The notes under the pieces: generated by a model
Told to the model about the DNA's origin: nothing
The model's database searches: none
What the model saw: the letters and a program-made list of their open reading frames with translations, nothing else
In this document: piece after piece, positions 22,673 through 33,913 of the stretch
Position numbering within the stretch: position 1 is the stretch's first letter
How the letters are laid out: the number at the start of each line of letters is the position of its first letter
Program-made: the position numbers and the translations under genes
Source of the DNA: Sophora flavescens
Taxonomy: Eukaryota > Streptophyta > Magnoliopsida > Fabales > Fabaceae
Direction: 5' to 3'
Length of the DNA: 64,000 bases
Assembly: GCA_030762895.1 (NCBI GenBank)
Contig: CM061069.1
Location: 107,947,669 to 108,011,668, forward strand

Positions 22673-23881
22673 ATGATGCCAAGTTCTACATTTGGGATGA
22701 GCCGTATCTTTTCAAAAAGGGGTTCAGATGGAATTCTGAGGAGGTGCATACCGGAAGAAGAAATTAATGGGGTGTTGACCCACTGCCACAACTCACCCTA
22801 TGGAGGACACTTTGGTGGTGAGAGGACCGCGATGAAGATTTTGCAAAGCGGGTTGTTTTGGCCCACCATTTTCAAGGACTCCCGAGCTTGGGTGATGAAT
22901 TGTGATAAATGCCAGAGGACCGGCAGTATTTCCAAGAGAAATGAGATGCCCTTGAAGGGTATATTGGAGGTAGAGCTCTTTGACGTATGGGGGATTGACT
23001 TCATGGGTCCTTTCCCGTCGTCTTACAACAACAAGTACATCCTGGTGGCAGTTGATTATGTGAGCAAGTGGGTGGAAGCCGTGCCAACTTTGAAGGATGA
23101 TGCAAGAACTGTGATCAGTTTTGTGAGGAAGAATATTTTTACCCGGTTTGGGACCCCTAGGGCTATCATAAGTGATGGGGGTACCCACTTTTGCAATAAT
23201 GAGTTCAATGCAGTGCTTGCCAAGTTTGGGGTGAACCACAAAGTTACCACACCTTACCATCCCCAAACCAGTGGGCAAGTGGAATTGTCCAACCGGGAGT
23301 TGAAGAGAATTTTGGAAAAAACTGTGAACAATGCAAGGAAGGATTGGGCGAAGAAGTTGGATGATGCACTTTGGGCCTATCGGACTGCCTATAAGACGCC
23401 TATTGGTATGTCACCTTACCAATTGGTGTTCGGGAAATCATGTCATCTTCCAGTAGAGCTACAACACCGTGCTTTTTGGGCAGTGAAGGCCCTGAACTTT
23501 GATACAAGGCTGGCCATGGACAAGAGGATGCTTCAATTGAATGAGTTGGATGAGTTCCGACTCTTGGCATATGAGAGTGCTAGGATATACAAGGAAAGGA
23601 CAAAGTTCTGGCATGACAAGCACATTCTTCCCAAGAAGTTTGAAGAAGGCCGATCGATTCTGCTGTTTAACTCAAGACTCAAGCTCTTTCCAGGCAAATT
23701 GAGATCAAGATGGTCCGGCCCATTCTATGTCAAGTCTGTTTCTCCATTTGGTTCCGTTAAATTGGAAGATCCATCAAACGGTGATACCTTCACGGTTAAT
23801 GGACAAAGACTAAAGCACTACCTTGGAGGCAACTTTGATCGTCAGGCGATTTCCGTCACTCTTCAGGCACCATCTTGTTAA
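22673..23881 (+). CDS. Element G integrase
   Basis: This is the same frame as the upstream gag-pol, separated by a ~65 base stretch (about 22655-22720) that reads properly only in another frame, so two small compensating indels are likely. It shows the HHCC zinc finger (HCHNSPYGGHFGGE, then CDKCQRTG), the catalytic core with GIDFMGPFPSSY, AIISDGGTHFCN and HPQTSGQVELSNRELKR (D, D and E residues present), and a C-terminal RSRWSGPFYVKSV box. It would insert the DNA copy into the genome. It ends at TAA 23879-23881 and was probably made as the C-terminal part of the polyprotein. Confidence 0.85.
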   Translation: MMPSSTFGMSRIFSKRGSDGILRRCIPEEEINGVLTHCHNSPYGGHFGGERTAMKILQSGLFWPTIFKDSRAWVMNCDKCQRTGSISKRNEMPLKGILEVELFDVWGIDFMGPFPSSYNNKYILVAVDYVSKWVEAVPTLKDDARTVISFVRKNIFTRFGTPRAIISDGGTHFCNNEFNAVLAKFGVNHKVTTPYHPQTSGQVELSNRELKRILEKTVNNARKDWAKKLDDALWAYRTAYKTPIGMSPYQLVFGKSCHLPVELQHRAFWAVKALNFDTRLAMDKRMLQLNELDEFRLLAYESARIYKERTKFWHDKHILPKKFEEGRSILLFNSRLKLFPGKLRSRWSGPFYVKSVSPFGSVKLEDPSNGDTFTVNGQRLKHYLGGNFDRQAISVTLQAPSC

Positions 23882-25535
23882 AAAAAAAAAAAAAAAAATC
23901 ATCCGTCAAGCTAGTGACGTTAAAGAAGCGCTTATTGGGAGGCAACCCAATTTTTATTTTTTATTTTCATCTTCTCTTTTGTTTTTGATTTCCCCCTCTT
24001 GAATAATTTGAGAAGCTCAAGAGGTTTGTTAATAGTTTGTTGAGTGATTCCAGATTTTGAAGGAGGGAGGAGAAGAAGGGCAGGAGGAAACAAGACCAGA
24101 AAGCATGTGATTCAGCACCACTACCACCTTGTGAGTCGTTCTAGTTTTCTCCCCTCTCTAAACTTAATTATTTACATTGAGGACAATGTAAGTCTTTAAG
24201 CTTGGGGTTGGGGTAATCTTTTAGCTTGCATTGTAAATATTGCATTCATATAGGCTCTAGTCTTGCATGATCACATGAATTAATTGCCCCCTGCTTAGAT
24301 TGAGCATCTGATTGTGAGAGCTAAGTGCCAAGTTTTCTGTGATAGTGAATTTTTGGACCCTGATTTTATATTCTTGTGATATGGCTTCATTAAATATGCT
24401 TGAGATGTTCTTGGATAGTTGATGATTAGCATGTGTTTCTATGGATTTGTGTTCTCTCTAGTTCTTGAACTGATAAATGTGAGCTTTTGAGCCATTAGGG
24501 GGCACTCACTAAATCTGCCCCCGTTCTTTGTGTAGAGTGTTTTCCTCTTGGATTGTTTTTCTCTAGAACTTGACTTGAAACCATTTCGAAACTTGAAAAT
24601 TTTTGAGAATATTTTTGAAAAGGATTGAGGCAATAGGTGTCTTTCTGGCCTTCTGAGCTTTGAATGAATAATGCTACCCTTAGTTGCCCAATTTTGAGCC
24701 TGAATGAATAGCATGCTTTTCTTGGTTCCCTAAAATGTTGTGTTAAATATGCTTATGAGGGACCTTCTAAAGTACTGTGCAAAAATGGGTTGGAAAATGT
24801 AGTTGAAAGTTTGGGATGATAAAAAAAAAAAAAAAAAATGAATCTGAAAAAAAAAATTTTACTTCTCTTGAATTGCAAAATCTTCCCTTCTCCAAAAAAA
24901 AAAAAAAAAAAAAAGAGAGAAATAAAAATGGGGAAGGGGATGACAAAAAGGAATGAGAAGTAAAAAGAAAAAGAAAAAAAAAATGAAAAGAATGGTGGAA
25001 GAGTAAACTGAAACCCAAAGAAAGGTATTTTAGAAGGTCGTGCCTTGCAATGCTTGATTGTTTGTATAGCCTTTTGAAATTTCCTGTTTTTGAAATTCCC
25101 ACCCGAAAATTGATCCCATGGCCTCATTACAACCAAAGAATAAGACCTCTTGATTCTTAGATGTTTTCATTAATAAAGTGAAGATTTGGTTGATAGTCAA
25201 GCTTATGGTAGGAATCATTCTTTGAGGAAAATGGAGTGAAATGTCATATTCCCTTAACACTTGAGTGAGTGAGGCAAGAAAGAGAACCAAGCAAATGAAC
25301 AAGCTTGGGGTGAGCTTCAAGTGAGATAGAGTGCCGAATTAGTGAGAATGTGAGTCTAGGGAAACTAAGCCCCTAATTGGACTTGAATTGATTGTCTCTT
25401 TGCTGAAATAATTGACCACTGTTGCTTGGATCATTTTATTCGGGTTCTTAGTTCACTATCATTGTCCTGGTTGTTTTCATCTTATGGCCTTGGTTTTTGC
25501 TTGAGGACAAGCAAAGTCTTAAGCTTGGGGTGATT
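23882..25535 (+). other. Element G 3' non-coding region with duplicated polypurine motif
   Basis: After pol come a poly-A run and the Athila box TTGGGAGGCAACCC (23935-23948). A tract ATTGAGGACAATG...AAGCTTGGGGTTGGGG lies at 24176-24213, and a near copy CTTGAGGACAAGC...AAGCTTGGGGTG lies at 25500-25532 next to the 3' LTR. The second is the polypurine primer tract; the first may be an internal one. A-rich runs occupy about 24820-25000. I find no env-like frame. Confidence 0.75.
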
Positions 25536-27079
25536 TGATGAGTGTGATTTCACCTCAATTTCCATGTACATTTCTGCATGCATTTGCATATAGTTAGGCC
25601 ATTTTAGTGTTTATTTTGTTTAGTTTTTCCTTTGGAACAGATAAGGTGGTATTGTGTGTTGTTTTGCAGATATTCATGATTAAATGCCCAAGAATTAGCA
25701 AGTATGAAGCTTGGATGACTTAGAGCTTTGAAAGATAAGAAATTGAGCCAAGCAGAGAGTATCACGGCCTAGTTGCGTGATGGCCCTCACTAGCCGTGAG
25801 GAGCAAGAGAGTGAAGAAAGAATTGAGCCAAAAGTCAGAAGCTGTCACGGCCTAGCCGTGACGGCTATCACGGCCGTGACGTGTCAGCTGTGCCAGATCT
25901 CCAAAAGTCAGAGACGATCACGGCCTAGCCGTGATGGATATTACGGCCGTGATAAATCAGTTGGAAAAGTCAGAGACGATCACGGCCTAGCCGTGATGGA
26001 TATTACGGCCGTGATAAATCAGTTGGAAAAGTCAGAGACGATCACGGCCTAGCCGTGATGTCTATCACGGCCGTGACCTGTTTGTTGGAAAAGTCAGAAA
26101 GGATCACGGCCTAGCCGTGATGAGTATCACGGCCGTGATGAATCAGTAAATGAAGCGGTGCCAAGTCAGAAACCATCACGGCCTGGCCGTGATGGCTATC
26201 ACAGCCGTGACCGGCCACGAGTACTAGAAAAACTGAGCAGAACAGAAGGGGATTCGATTATTCAGAAAACCCTAAAGAAAAATCCTCTGCTGCTGTGGCT
26301 GTGTGCATCATTCCATGGAGCTCTCCCCTTTGTTCATCTCTGTAATTATTCCTTTTGTTTTACTTTCAATTATGTGTAGCTAAACTCCCCTTTTGTTGGG
26401 GTTAGACTATTGCTATCTGAACTTGGTTGTAAAAATGATTTGATTTTAATACAGTTTCCTTCTTCTTTGTGAGTATATAATTCTATGCTTAATGCTTTCC
26501 TAGGCTTGATCATCTTAGGAATGATTAGTTGCTTTAATAGACAATTGAAAGGTTGATGTTAAAGCATGCTCATGAATTATATGCCAAGTAGTCCAAGAAT
26601 CTAGACATAGGTGTTGGCTACTTGCAATCTTATGAATCTTGTTCTTAATGCAATTTCTCTTATTAATCCACCTAAGACATTAGGGTTTAATTTGAGATTT
26701 TAGGCTCAATGCACCCAAGACATTAGGCTTGAGTATATTAGAAAAGATTCGATTGTCATAAGTGAAGTAGGAATTGTGTTAGTTATCATTTCATAACAAT
26801 CAAGGGAGGATTAGCTTAGTCTAACCCTAGCAATCTTATATCATTGTTATTCATCTCTCTGTTTTCACATCAACTGTTTGAGAAAAATCCAAAAAGAACA
26901 AAAATATTTTCTTCTTGTTTGTTTGCTAGATGTTAGAACAAACTTCAATCCAAAATTCGATCGCCTAGATAGTAGTCAAATTTGCGAAGTGGTAATTGTC
27001 CACGATCCCTGAGAACGATATCCGGTCTTACCGTTTTTATTACTTGCAACGAACCGGTACACTTGCCGAGTACGTGTCA
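25536..27079 (+). repeat. 3' LTR of element G
   Basis: 1544 bp against 1541 bp for the 5' copy. It includes its own palindromic minisatellite (about 25761-26213). The first unit differs from the 5' copy by small insertions near 25772 and 25795. It is followed directly by the duplicated CTTGA. Confidence 0.92.
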
Positions 27080-27084
27080 CTTGA

Positions 27085-28298
27085 CTATGGATGAACTTCT
27101 TAGAACACTCACTGTTCATGAGCAAGAACTTGGAGATGAAGCTGCACCAAAGAAGGGCAAGTCAATTGCTCTGAAAGCTGATCAAAAGTCAGCAAAAGGT
27201 TCCAAGGCTTTGAAGGCAGATGAGTCAGCCAGTGATGCTGACCTATCAGAACTCGAGGATTCTGAGAGTGATGAAGAGTTGCCTCTCCTGACCAGGAAGA
27301 TAAAGCTTCTCCTACAGAAAAAGAAGTTCATGAGGGATAGGCCATTCAGAAGGTTCAACAAGGACAAGAACTTCAAAGAATCCACCTCAACAGACAAAAG
27401 TCCAATTGTTTTCTATGAGTGCAAGAAGCCCGGTCACTTCAAGGCTGAATGCCCTCAACTCAAGTAGGCCCCTTTTAAGAAATTCTTCAAGAAGAAGAAG
27501 AAAGGAATGATGGCTACTTGGGAAGATCTGGAGTCAACATCCTCTGATGAAGAAACTGAGGAAGAAGCCAATCTCTGTTTGATGGCCAACACTGAATCAG
27601 ACTCTGATGATGAGGTACATCCTGACTATGAGGAATTACTTGATGCTTATGAGGAGTTGTTGGAGGAATCCAACTGCTTATCTAAGGCCTTCAAATCCCT
27701 CAAGAGAGAGTATGTAAAGCTCACCAGTGAGCATAAACAGAAATCTCAAGAGTGTGAGAAGCTGGCTAAAGAGAACAGTGAGCTGAAGACTGAAAAGTCT
27801 AATGAAGCTAAGATCTCAAGTGAAACATCACCATCTAAAGAAGTTGAAAAACTTCAATAGAAAGTGGATGAGCTCACTTCTGATCTTGCCAAATTTTTTA
27901 ATGGTAGAGACAATATGACTAAGCTACTTGTCATTCAGAAGCACTCTCTTAACAAAGAAGGTATTGGATATGTCCATCAGACACATCATAAAGTATCAAC
28001 TAAAGTTCCTACAATATCTGTTAAGTCAAATGTAACTAAATCAACACCTATTTGTAACTTCTGTGGAAAAACTGGGCATGTTATGGCTAAGTGTATCCAT
28101 AAGAAGAGAAGGAAGTCTTTACAGACTCCTAGAACTAACAGAAAAGGACCCAGAAAAATATGGGTACCTAAAGATCAAATAATTTTTGTTGCAGATGTCC
28201 TCAACAGGACAAAGAAAACACCACTGATGGTACCTGGACAGTGGCTGCTCGCGTCATATGACAGGAGAAAGGTCTATGTTCCTAGACCTCCAACTTAA
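27085..28298 (+). pseudogene. Element B gag, C-terminal part
   Basis: It resumes the gag frame with TMDELLRTLTVHEQEL, a lysine-rich KKGKSIALKA, and a first knuckle FYECKKPGHFKAEC in which the first cysteine is phenylalanine. After a TAG at 27465 come an acidic region (SDEETEEEANLCLMA), a predicted coiled coil (about 27640-27850, rich in EELLEESN and EKLAKENSEL) with a TAG near 27858, and a second knuckle CNFCGKTGHVMAKC. The frame stays open to a TAA at 28296. Two knuckles plus a coiled coil are typical of Sirevirus gag. The final 70 bases overlap the pol frame. Confidence 0.85.
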
Positions 28299-31200
28299 GA
28301 AATGAGGACACGTTGCCTTCGGAGGAAATCAGAAAGGGAAAGTTATAGGTATTGGTACTAGTGGTGGTAAACCCCATCTTCCCTCTATATCTAATGTTCT
28401 TATGGTTAAAGGATTAAGACACAATTTTCTTAGCATAAGTCAATTATGTGATAGTGGCTTTGATGTTTCCTTTACCAAGGATGTATGCATAGTTAAAGAC
28501 TGCAGTGGCAAAACCTTCTTTTCAGCTAAAAGGCAACAAAATCTTTATAAGATTGAACTGTCTGATCTCTCAAATCAAAGTGTAACCTGTCTGATGTCTG
28601 AAGAGGATGAGAGATGGTTATGGCATAAGAAACTAGGACATGCTAGTATGAAACTAATTTCTGAATTAAAAAGAAATAATCTCGTGAGAGGATTGCCTGA
28701 TATTAGCTTTAAGAAAGATGTCTTGTGTGATGCATGTCAGAGAGATAAACAGATAAAATCAAGTTTCAAATCTAAAAACCAAATATCAACCTCTAAACCT
28801 CTTCAGTTGTTACACATGGATCTGTTTGGACCAGTTAGTGTTGCCAGCCTGGCTGGAAGAAAATATGGATTTGTCATAGTTGATGACTACTCTAGATACA
28901 CATGGGTACTCTTCCTAACACACAAGGATGAGTCTTTTAAGGCTTTCTCGGTATTCTGCAAAAGAGTACAAAATGAGCAGGGTTTCTGTATTTCTACCCT
29001 TAGAAGTGATCATGGGGGAGAATTTGAAAATGAGCAGTTTAGACAGTTCTGTGAGGAGAATGGAATCTCTCACAATTTCTCTGCACCTAGAACTCCACAG
29101 CAAAATGGAGTGGTTGAGAGAAAGAACAGATCTCTGCAAGAGATGGCTAGATCTATGCTCAATGAAAATAATCTCCCTAAGTACTTCTGGGCAGAAGCTG
29201 TAAACACTGCTTGCTATGTACAAAACATAATACTTATTAGGCCATTTCTCAAAAGGACTCCTTATGAATTGTGGAAAGGAAAAAGCCTCAACATATCTTA
29301 TTTTCATGCTTTTGGATGTGAATGTTTTATTCTCAATACCAAAGATAATCTTGGAAAATTTGATTCTAAGGTAGATAAAGGTATTTTCGTAGGTTATTCT
29401 GAAAAGTCCAAGGCTTTTAGAGTTTTCAATTCAAGAACTTGTATAATTGAAGAATCTGTTCATGTTAAATTCAATGATGGTTTAAAGACTGATAAAGAAC
29501 TATCAGATCTAGAAGATGATCTTGCAGATCTCAATATAAACAAGCCAGAAAGTCAACAACCAAATCTAACCAAAACAGAACCTGTGCCTGAGGCTGAAAG
29601 ACAAGAGGAACAGACCAGTCAGCAGACAAGTCAAGATCTTCATGATGATCTCAAAAGGGATTGGAAGTTCAACACTCATCATCCTAAGGATCTCATTATT
29701 GAAAATCCTTCTGAAGGAGTAAGAACCAGATCCACATTAAGAGAATCAAGCAATGTGGCCTTTATATCAGATTTGAAGCCTAAACGCATTGAAGAAGCAC
29801 TTGAGGATGAAAGCTGGATTCTTGCTATGCAAGAAGAACTTAACCGGTTCACCAGAAATGATGTCTGGACTCTTGTCTCTAAGCCTAAAAACAAGTCAGT
29901 TATTGGAACAAGATGGGTCTTCAGAAACAAATTGGATGAGGATGGTAAAGTTGTCAGAAATAAGGCAAGGTTAGTAGCTCAAGGCTATAACCAACAAGAA
30001 GGTATTGATTATACTGAAACCTTTGCACCTGTAGCTAGAATCGAAGTCATACGCATTTTGATGTCATATGCTGCACAACACCAAATTACCCTATTTCAAA
30101 TGGATGTAAAAAGTGATTTTCTAAATGGTATAATTGAAGAAGAAGTGTATGTTAAACAACCCCCCGGTTTTGAGGATACTGATAAACCATATCACGTTTT
30201 CAAACTTAAAAAGGCATTATATGGTTTGAAACAAGAACCTAGAGCATGGTATGATAGACTCAGTTCTTTTCTCATGCATAATGGCTTTACTAGAGGACAA
30301 GTAGACACTACTCTGTTCAAAAAATACTCTAAAGAGAACTTTATTATAGTTCAAATATATGTTGATGATATTATCTTTGGAGCAACTAATGAAAAGCTGT
30401 GCAAGGAATTTTCAAATCTAATGCAAGCTGAATTTGAGATGAGCATGATGGGAGAATTGATGTTCTTCCTTGGATTACAAATCAAGCAGACAAGTGATGG
30501 ATTTTAAATTCATCAACAAAAATATACCAAGGAGATACTCAAGAAATACAAAATGGAAAATGCAAAGCTCATGAAAACCCCTATGCAACCCAATGCAAAA
30601 CTAAGCAAAGATGATGAAGGTAAAAAGGTAGATCAAACTGTCTACAGAGGTATGATTGGCTCTCTACTGTACTTAACTTCAAGCAGACCTGACATTCAAT
30701 TTAGTGTCTGTATGTGTGCTAGATTCCAATCTGATCCTAGAGAATCTCATCTTAAGGCTGTAAAAAGAATATTTAGATATTTGCTTGGAACTACTAATCT
30801 TGGTTTGCAGTATTTAAGATCAAAAGAATATAGATTAGTGGGATATTGTGATGCTGACTTTGCTGGAGACAGAATAGAAAGAAAAAGCACCAGTGGAGGT
30901 TGTCACTTCATTGGAGCAAGTTTAGTCTCATGGTCAAGCAAGAGGCAGACAACCATTGCCCTCTCTTCATCGCGGAAGAGAATACATCTCTCTTTGCTAG
31001 TTCTTTGCTCTCAACTCTTATGGGTAAAACATCAACTTGAGGATTACTCTATTTATGAACATAACATATCTGTATGGTGTGATAATTCAAGTGCTATATG
31101 CTTAACTAAAAATCCAATCCAGCATTCTAAGGCTAAACATATTGAAATCAAACATCATTTCATTAGGGATTATGTTCAGAAAGGCATCTTTGGTATTAAG

Positions 31201-31308
31201 TTTGTTAAAACTAAAAATCAATGGGCTGATATTTTCACTAAACCCCTCGTAGAAGAAAGGTTTTTATTTATTAGAGATAATCTAAACATGCATTGCATTG
31301 TTGAATGA
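28228..31308 (+). pseudogene. Element B pol (protease, integrase, reverse transcriptase, RNase H)
   Basis: Pol lies in the +1 frame relative to gag. The protease has LDSGCSRHMTGE, and a TGA follows near 28301. From 28402 come the pre-integrase zinc region (WLWHKKLGHAS), the integrase core (LLHMDLFGPV, SDHGGEFENE, PQQNGVVERKNR) and reverse transcriptase (GTRWVFRNKLDEDG, ARLVAQGYNQQEGIDYTET, catalytic IYVDDIIFGAT near 30357). A TAA at 30505 precedes RNase H (YCDADFAGDRIERKSTSG, then KAKHIEIKHHFIRD and WADIFTKPLVEE). A compensated double frameshift at about 30966-31010 scrambles one helix of RNase H. The integrase-before-reverse-transcriptase order marks Ty1/copia. Confidence 0.9.
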
Positions 31309-31721
31309 CATGTATGAATGTTAACGAGTCTATGCTAAATCTGTCATTACTCCTATATACATGTTCTTTCAACTAAGCATTAGTTCAGGGGGAGTAATGA
31401 TACAATAAGTTAAGTGGAATATGTCTAATATGCTTGCTGCATTACTATGATTTTCTTAACATGTTATCTTGCCTTTAACATATCTCATAAATAAAACTTG
31501 ATAACCCTTTTTGGTGATGACAAAAGGGGGAGAAAGGGAGAAATGAATAGGGAGAATGGGAGAAATGAAAATGGGAGAATAGGAGAAATAGAATGAATAT
31601 GATATGACCTGTTCACACTTAAGAAAATTTCAACCTGTCTATATATGCTATTTTCTTTGTTGATATTTTTTCAGGTTCATTAAATCATCTCAATGTTTGT
31701 CATCATCAAAAAGGGGGAGAT
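31309..31721 (+). promoter_or_regulatory. Element B polypurine tracts
   Basis: Three GGGGGAG tracts occur between pol and the 3' LTR, at about 31387, 31525 and 31712. The last, AAAAAGGGGGAGAT, is adjacent to the LTR and is the plus-strand primer. Around 31530-31590 a purine-rich GGGAGAATGGGAGAAATG repeat expands the middle tract. No env-like gene is present. Confidence 0.8.
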
Positions 31722-33862
31722 TGTTAAGTCTCTAAAATGTTTGATGTGCATTTCCCTAAGTTTTGATGAGAACTAAACATTGGTTAATGATTTAATTAAC
31801 CTTCATATTGGTTGCTAACCTATCTATCAAGTGTGTAGATTAAATAAGAGAATCATTCGTCCAACACTGTTTGAAGATAAAAACTCACACAAGTGTTTTT
31901 AAACAAACGTCCAGCACTGAGTGTTTGAAGCGCTCGTCCAAAACGCAAGAGAAAGAAGGCTGCGTCCACTAAAAGTACCAAAAGGCCGCGTCCACTAAAA
32001 GTATCATAAGGCCGCGTCCACTGAAGGTATCAGAAGGCCGTGTCTACTGAAGGTATCAGAAGCGCGTCCACTAAAAGTATCAGAAGGTCGCGTCTACTAA
32101 AAACAACAGAAGGCTGCGTCTACTTAAAGTATCAGAATAGCGCGTCCATCAAAGTATCAGAAAAGCCCATCCAGTGAGGTATCAGAATTATCCGTCCAAT
32201 GACGTGGCACTTAGAGCTCGTCCATTAAAGTATCAGAACAGCGCGTCCATTAAAGTATCAGAACAGCGTGTCCATTAAAGTATCAGAACAGCGCGTCCAT
32301 TAAAGTATCAGAACAGCGCGTCCAATAAAGTATCAGAACAGCGCGTCCAATAAAGTATCAGAACAGCCCGTCCACTAAGGTTATGGCTCGTCCAATGACG
32401 TGTCAATTGGAGCTCGTCCATTAAGGTCAGTATGCCTCGTCCAATAACTTGGCATATGGAGCTCATCTATTAAGGTCAGAATGTATCCGTCCAATGTTGT
32501 GGCAAGAGACTCTCGTCCACCAGAGTAACTGAGGCTCTCGTCCACCAGACTAACTGAGGCTCTCGTCCAGTAAAGTAACAGAGGCTCTCGTCCACTAGAC
32601 TAACAGAAGTGCTCGTCCACTAAAGGTGACAGAAGCGCTCGTCCACTAGTCTTTGGACTTGCCAAGTCCTTACTATGGAGCTCGTCTACTAGCCCGAATG
32701 AAAACTCAAATGACTAGATAGACGTGATTATTTTCAAGATGGAAGCACTTATCTTATGAAAGCAAATTCTCTAAGGATTATCAGAATCTTAGTTCAAGAA
32801 TTAGAAAGAGACTTGAAGCCTTCTCTCCTACTCAGTTTCACGATTATCAAGAAAAATCAGAAGCTACTCTCTCAAGTTACCTTGGATAATCAGAACCAAA
32901 GACCAGTTAAAGAATGCTTCCAACGTGCTTTATTCCCTAGTACCTCTGGTCCTTACACAAATAGGGAAGTGTACTCAGTAAAGTACAAAAAGCTCTCTGC
33001 TCAACTTTGATATGGCTGTAGCACGATGAATAAAGCCATGATCCTTCATGTTAGAGTACAAACAACGACTTTATTGCATTAATGGCTGCCCAGAACGACT
33101 CTATTGCATTAATGACTACTAAGAATGACTCTATTGCAATTAATGAAGTTCTTCTTGAAGCCAACATCTGAGGGGATGTCTCTAACGGATCCTAAATGCT
33201 TGAAGACCATAAATACAGAAGTCATTGAAGATGAAGAAAACAGAGAGAATACACACTGCATTAAAACGCCATTACTCTGCTCATTAATTCATTTATTCTT
33301 TCATTTTGTATTCTTCAAACATTTTGAAGTTATTACGCAGACTTTCCTAGACTTCACATTTAAACCACTCTCTGAGTGTTAGTGAAAGATCTGCCTGTGA
33401 GAAATTGTATTTATTACAAACCCAATCTCTCAAACAAACCAGAGTGAGCCTGAAAGAGGCTAGGTGTGCAAATAATACTTGTCTTGAGCCTGAAGAGGCT
33501 AGGTGTGCAAATAATACTTGTCTTGAGTCTGAAGAGGCTAGGTGTGCAAATAATACTTGAGTCTGTAACCTTATCTGTTATAGTGGATAAATCTTGGTGC
33601 TGCCAAGGACTGGACGTAGCTCTTTGATTTGAAGAGTGAACCAGGATAAATCACCGTGTCAATCTCTCTTCCCCTAAACTCTTTAATTGCTTTAGTTTTT
33701 CTTGCATCTGTCAAGTGGTGTGTGTGCAATAGTCACCCGTCCATCCGGTATTCTTTCACTCGTCCAAAGCTAGTTTTCTGTTTGCGAAAAGATTTCAGCT
33801 TTGCTTAAATTCTGATAAACACAATTCAACCCCCCTTCTCGTGTTTATAGTTGTCTATTTCA
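31722..33862 (+). repeat. 3' LTR of element B
   Basis: About 2.14 kb, TGTTAAGTC to CTATTTCA. Its CGTCCA array at about 32215-32370 has about six good units. It contains a local triplication of GAGCCTGAAGAGGCTAGGTG near 33445-33545, which the inner 5' LTR has twice and the outer one once. It is followed by AACTT. Confidence 0.9.
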
Positions 33863-33871
33863 AACTTCAGT

Positions 33872-33883
33872 TAGTATCATAGC
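33872..33883 (+). promoter_or_regulatory. Degenerate primer binding site of element A
   Basis: TAGTATCATAGC differs at two bases from the initiator methionine tRNA primer site. It lies directly after the two-base remainder of the A 5' LTR, which confirms that B split the LTR end. Confidence 0.75.
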
Positions 33884-33913
33884 GCAGCCTCGAAAGGGTT
33901 GAGCATCTAACAA

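Larger units (their letters stand above)
16711..27079 (+). mobile_element. Athila-like Ty3/gypsy retrotransposon (element G)
   Basis: LTRs of about 1.54 kb start TGATGAGTGTGATTTC and end GAGTACGTGTCA, with a perfect CTTGA duplication (16706-16710, 27080-27084). The primer site TGGCGCCGTTGCCGGGGA, the gag-pol order, the post-pol box TTGGGAGGCAACCC and the AAGCTTGGGG tract at the 3' LTR are all typical of the Athila group. The LTRs are nearly identical by eye, so this looks like the youngest insertion, at the fourth level of nesting. No env-like frame follows pol. Confidence 0.92.
12086..33862 (+). mobile_element. Sirevirus-type copia retrotransposon B, recombinant structure
   Basis: It is flanked by AACTT on both sides (12081-12085 and 33863-33867). 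It contains a partial LTR, a complete LTR, primer site, gag (interrupted by element G), pol, three GGGGGAG tracts and a 3' LTR. There is no env-like frame between pol (ending about 31308) and the 3' LTR. The left side carries two LTR copies in tandem, and the outer partial copy is more like the 3' LTR than the inner one, suggesting recombination between two related elements. Confidence 0.85.

Noticed and set aside
24753..25136. Phe/Ser-rich minus-strand frames in the G 3' region
   Set aside because: They are translations of poly-A and purine tracts on the opposite strand, with no domain.
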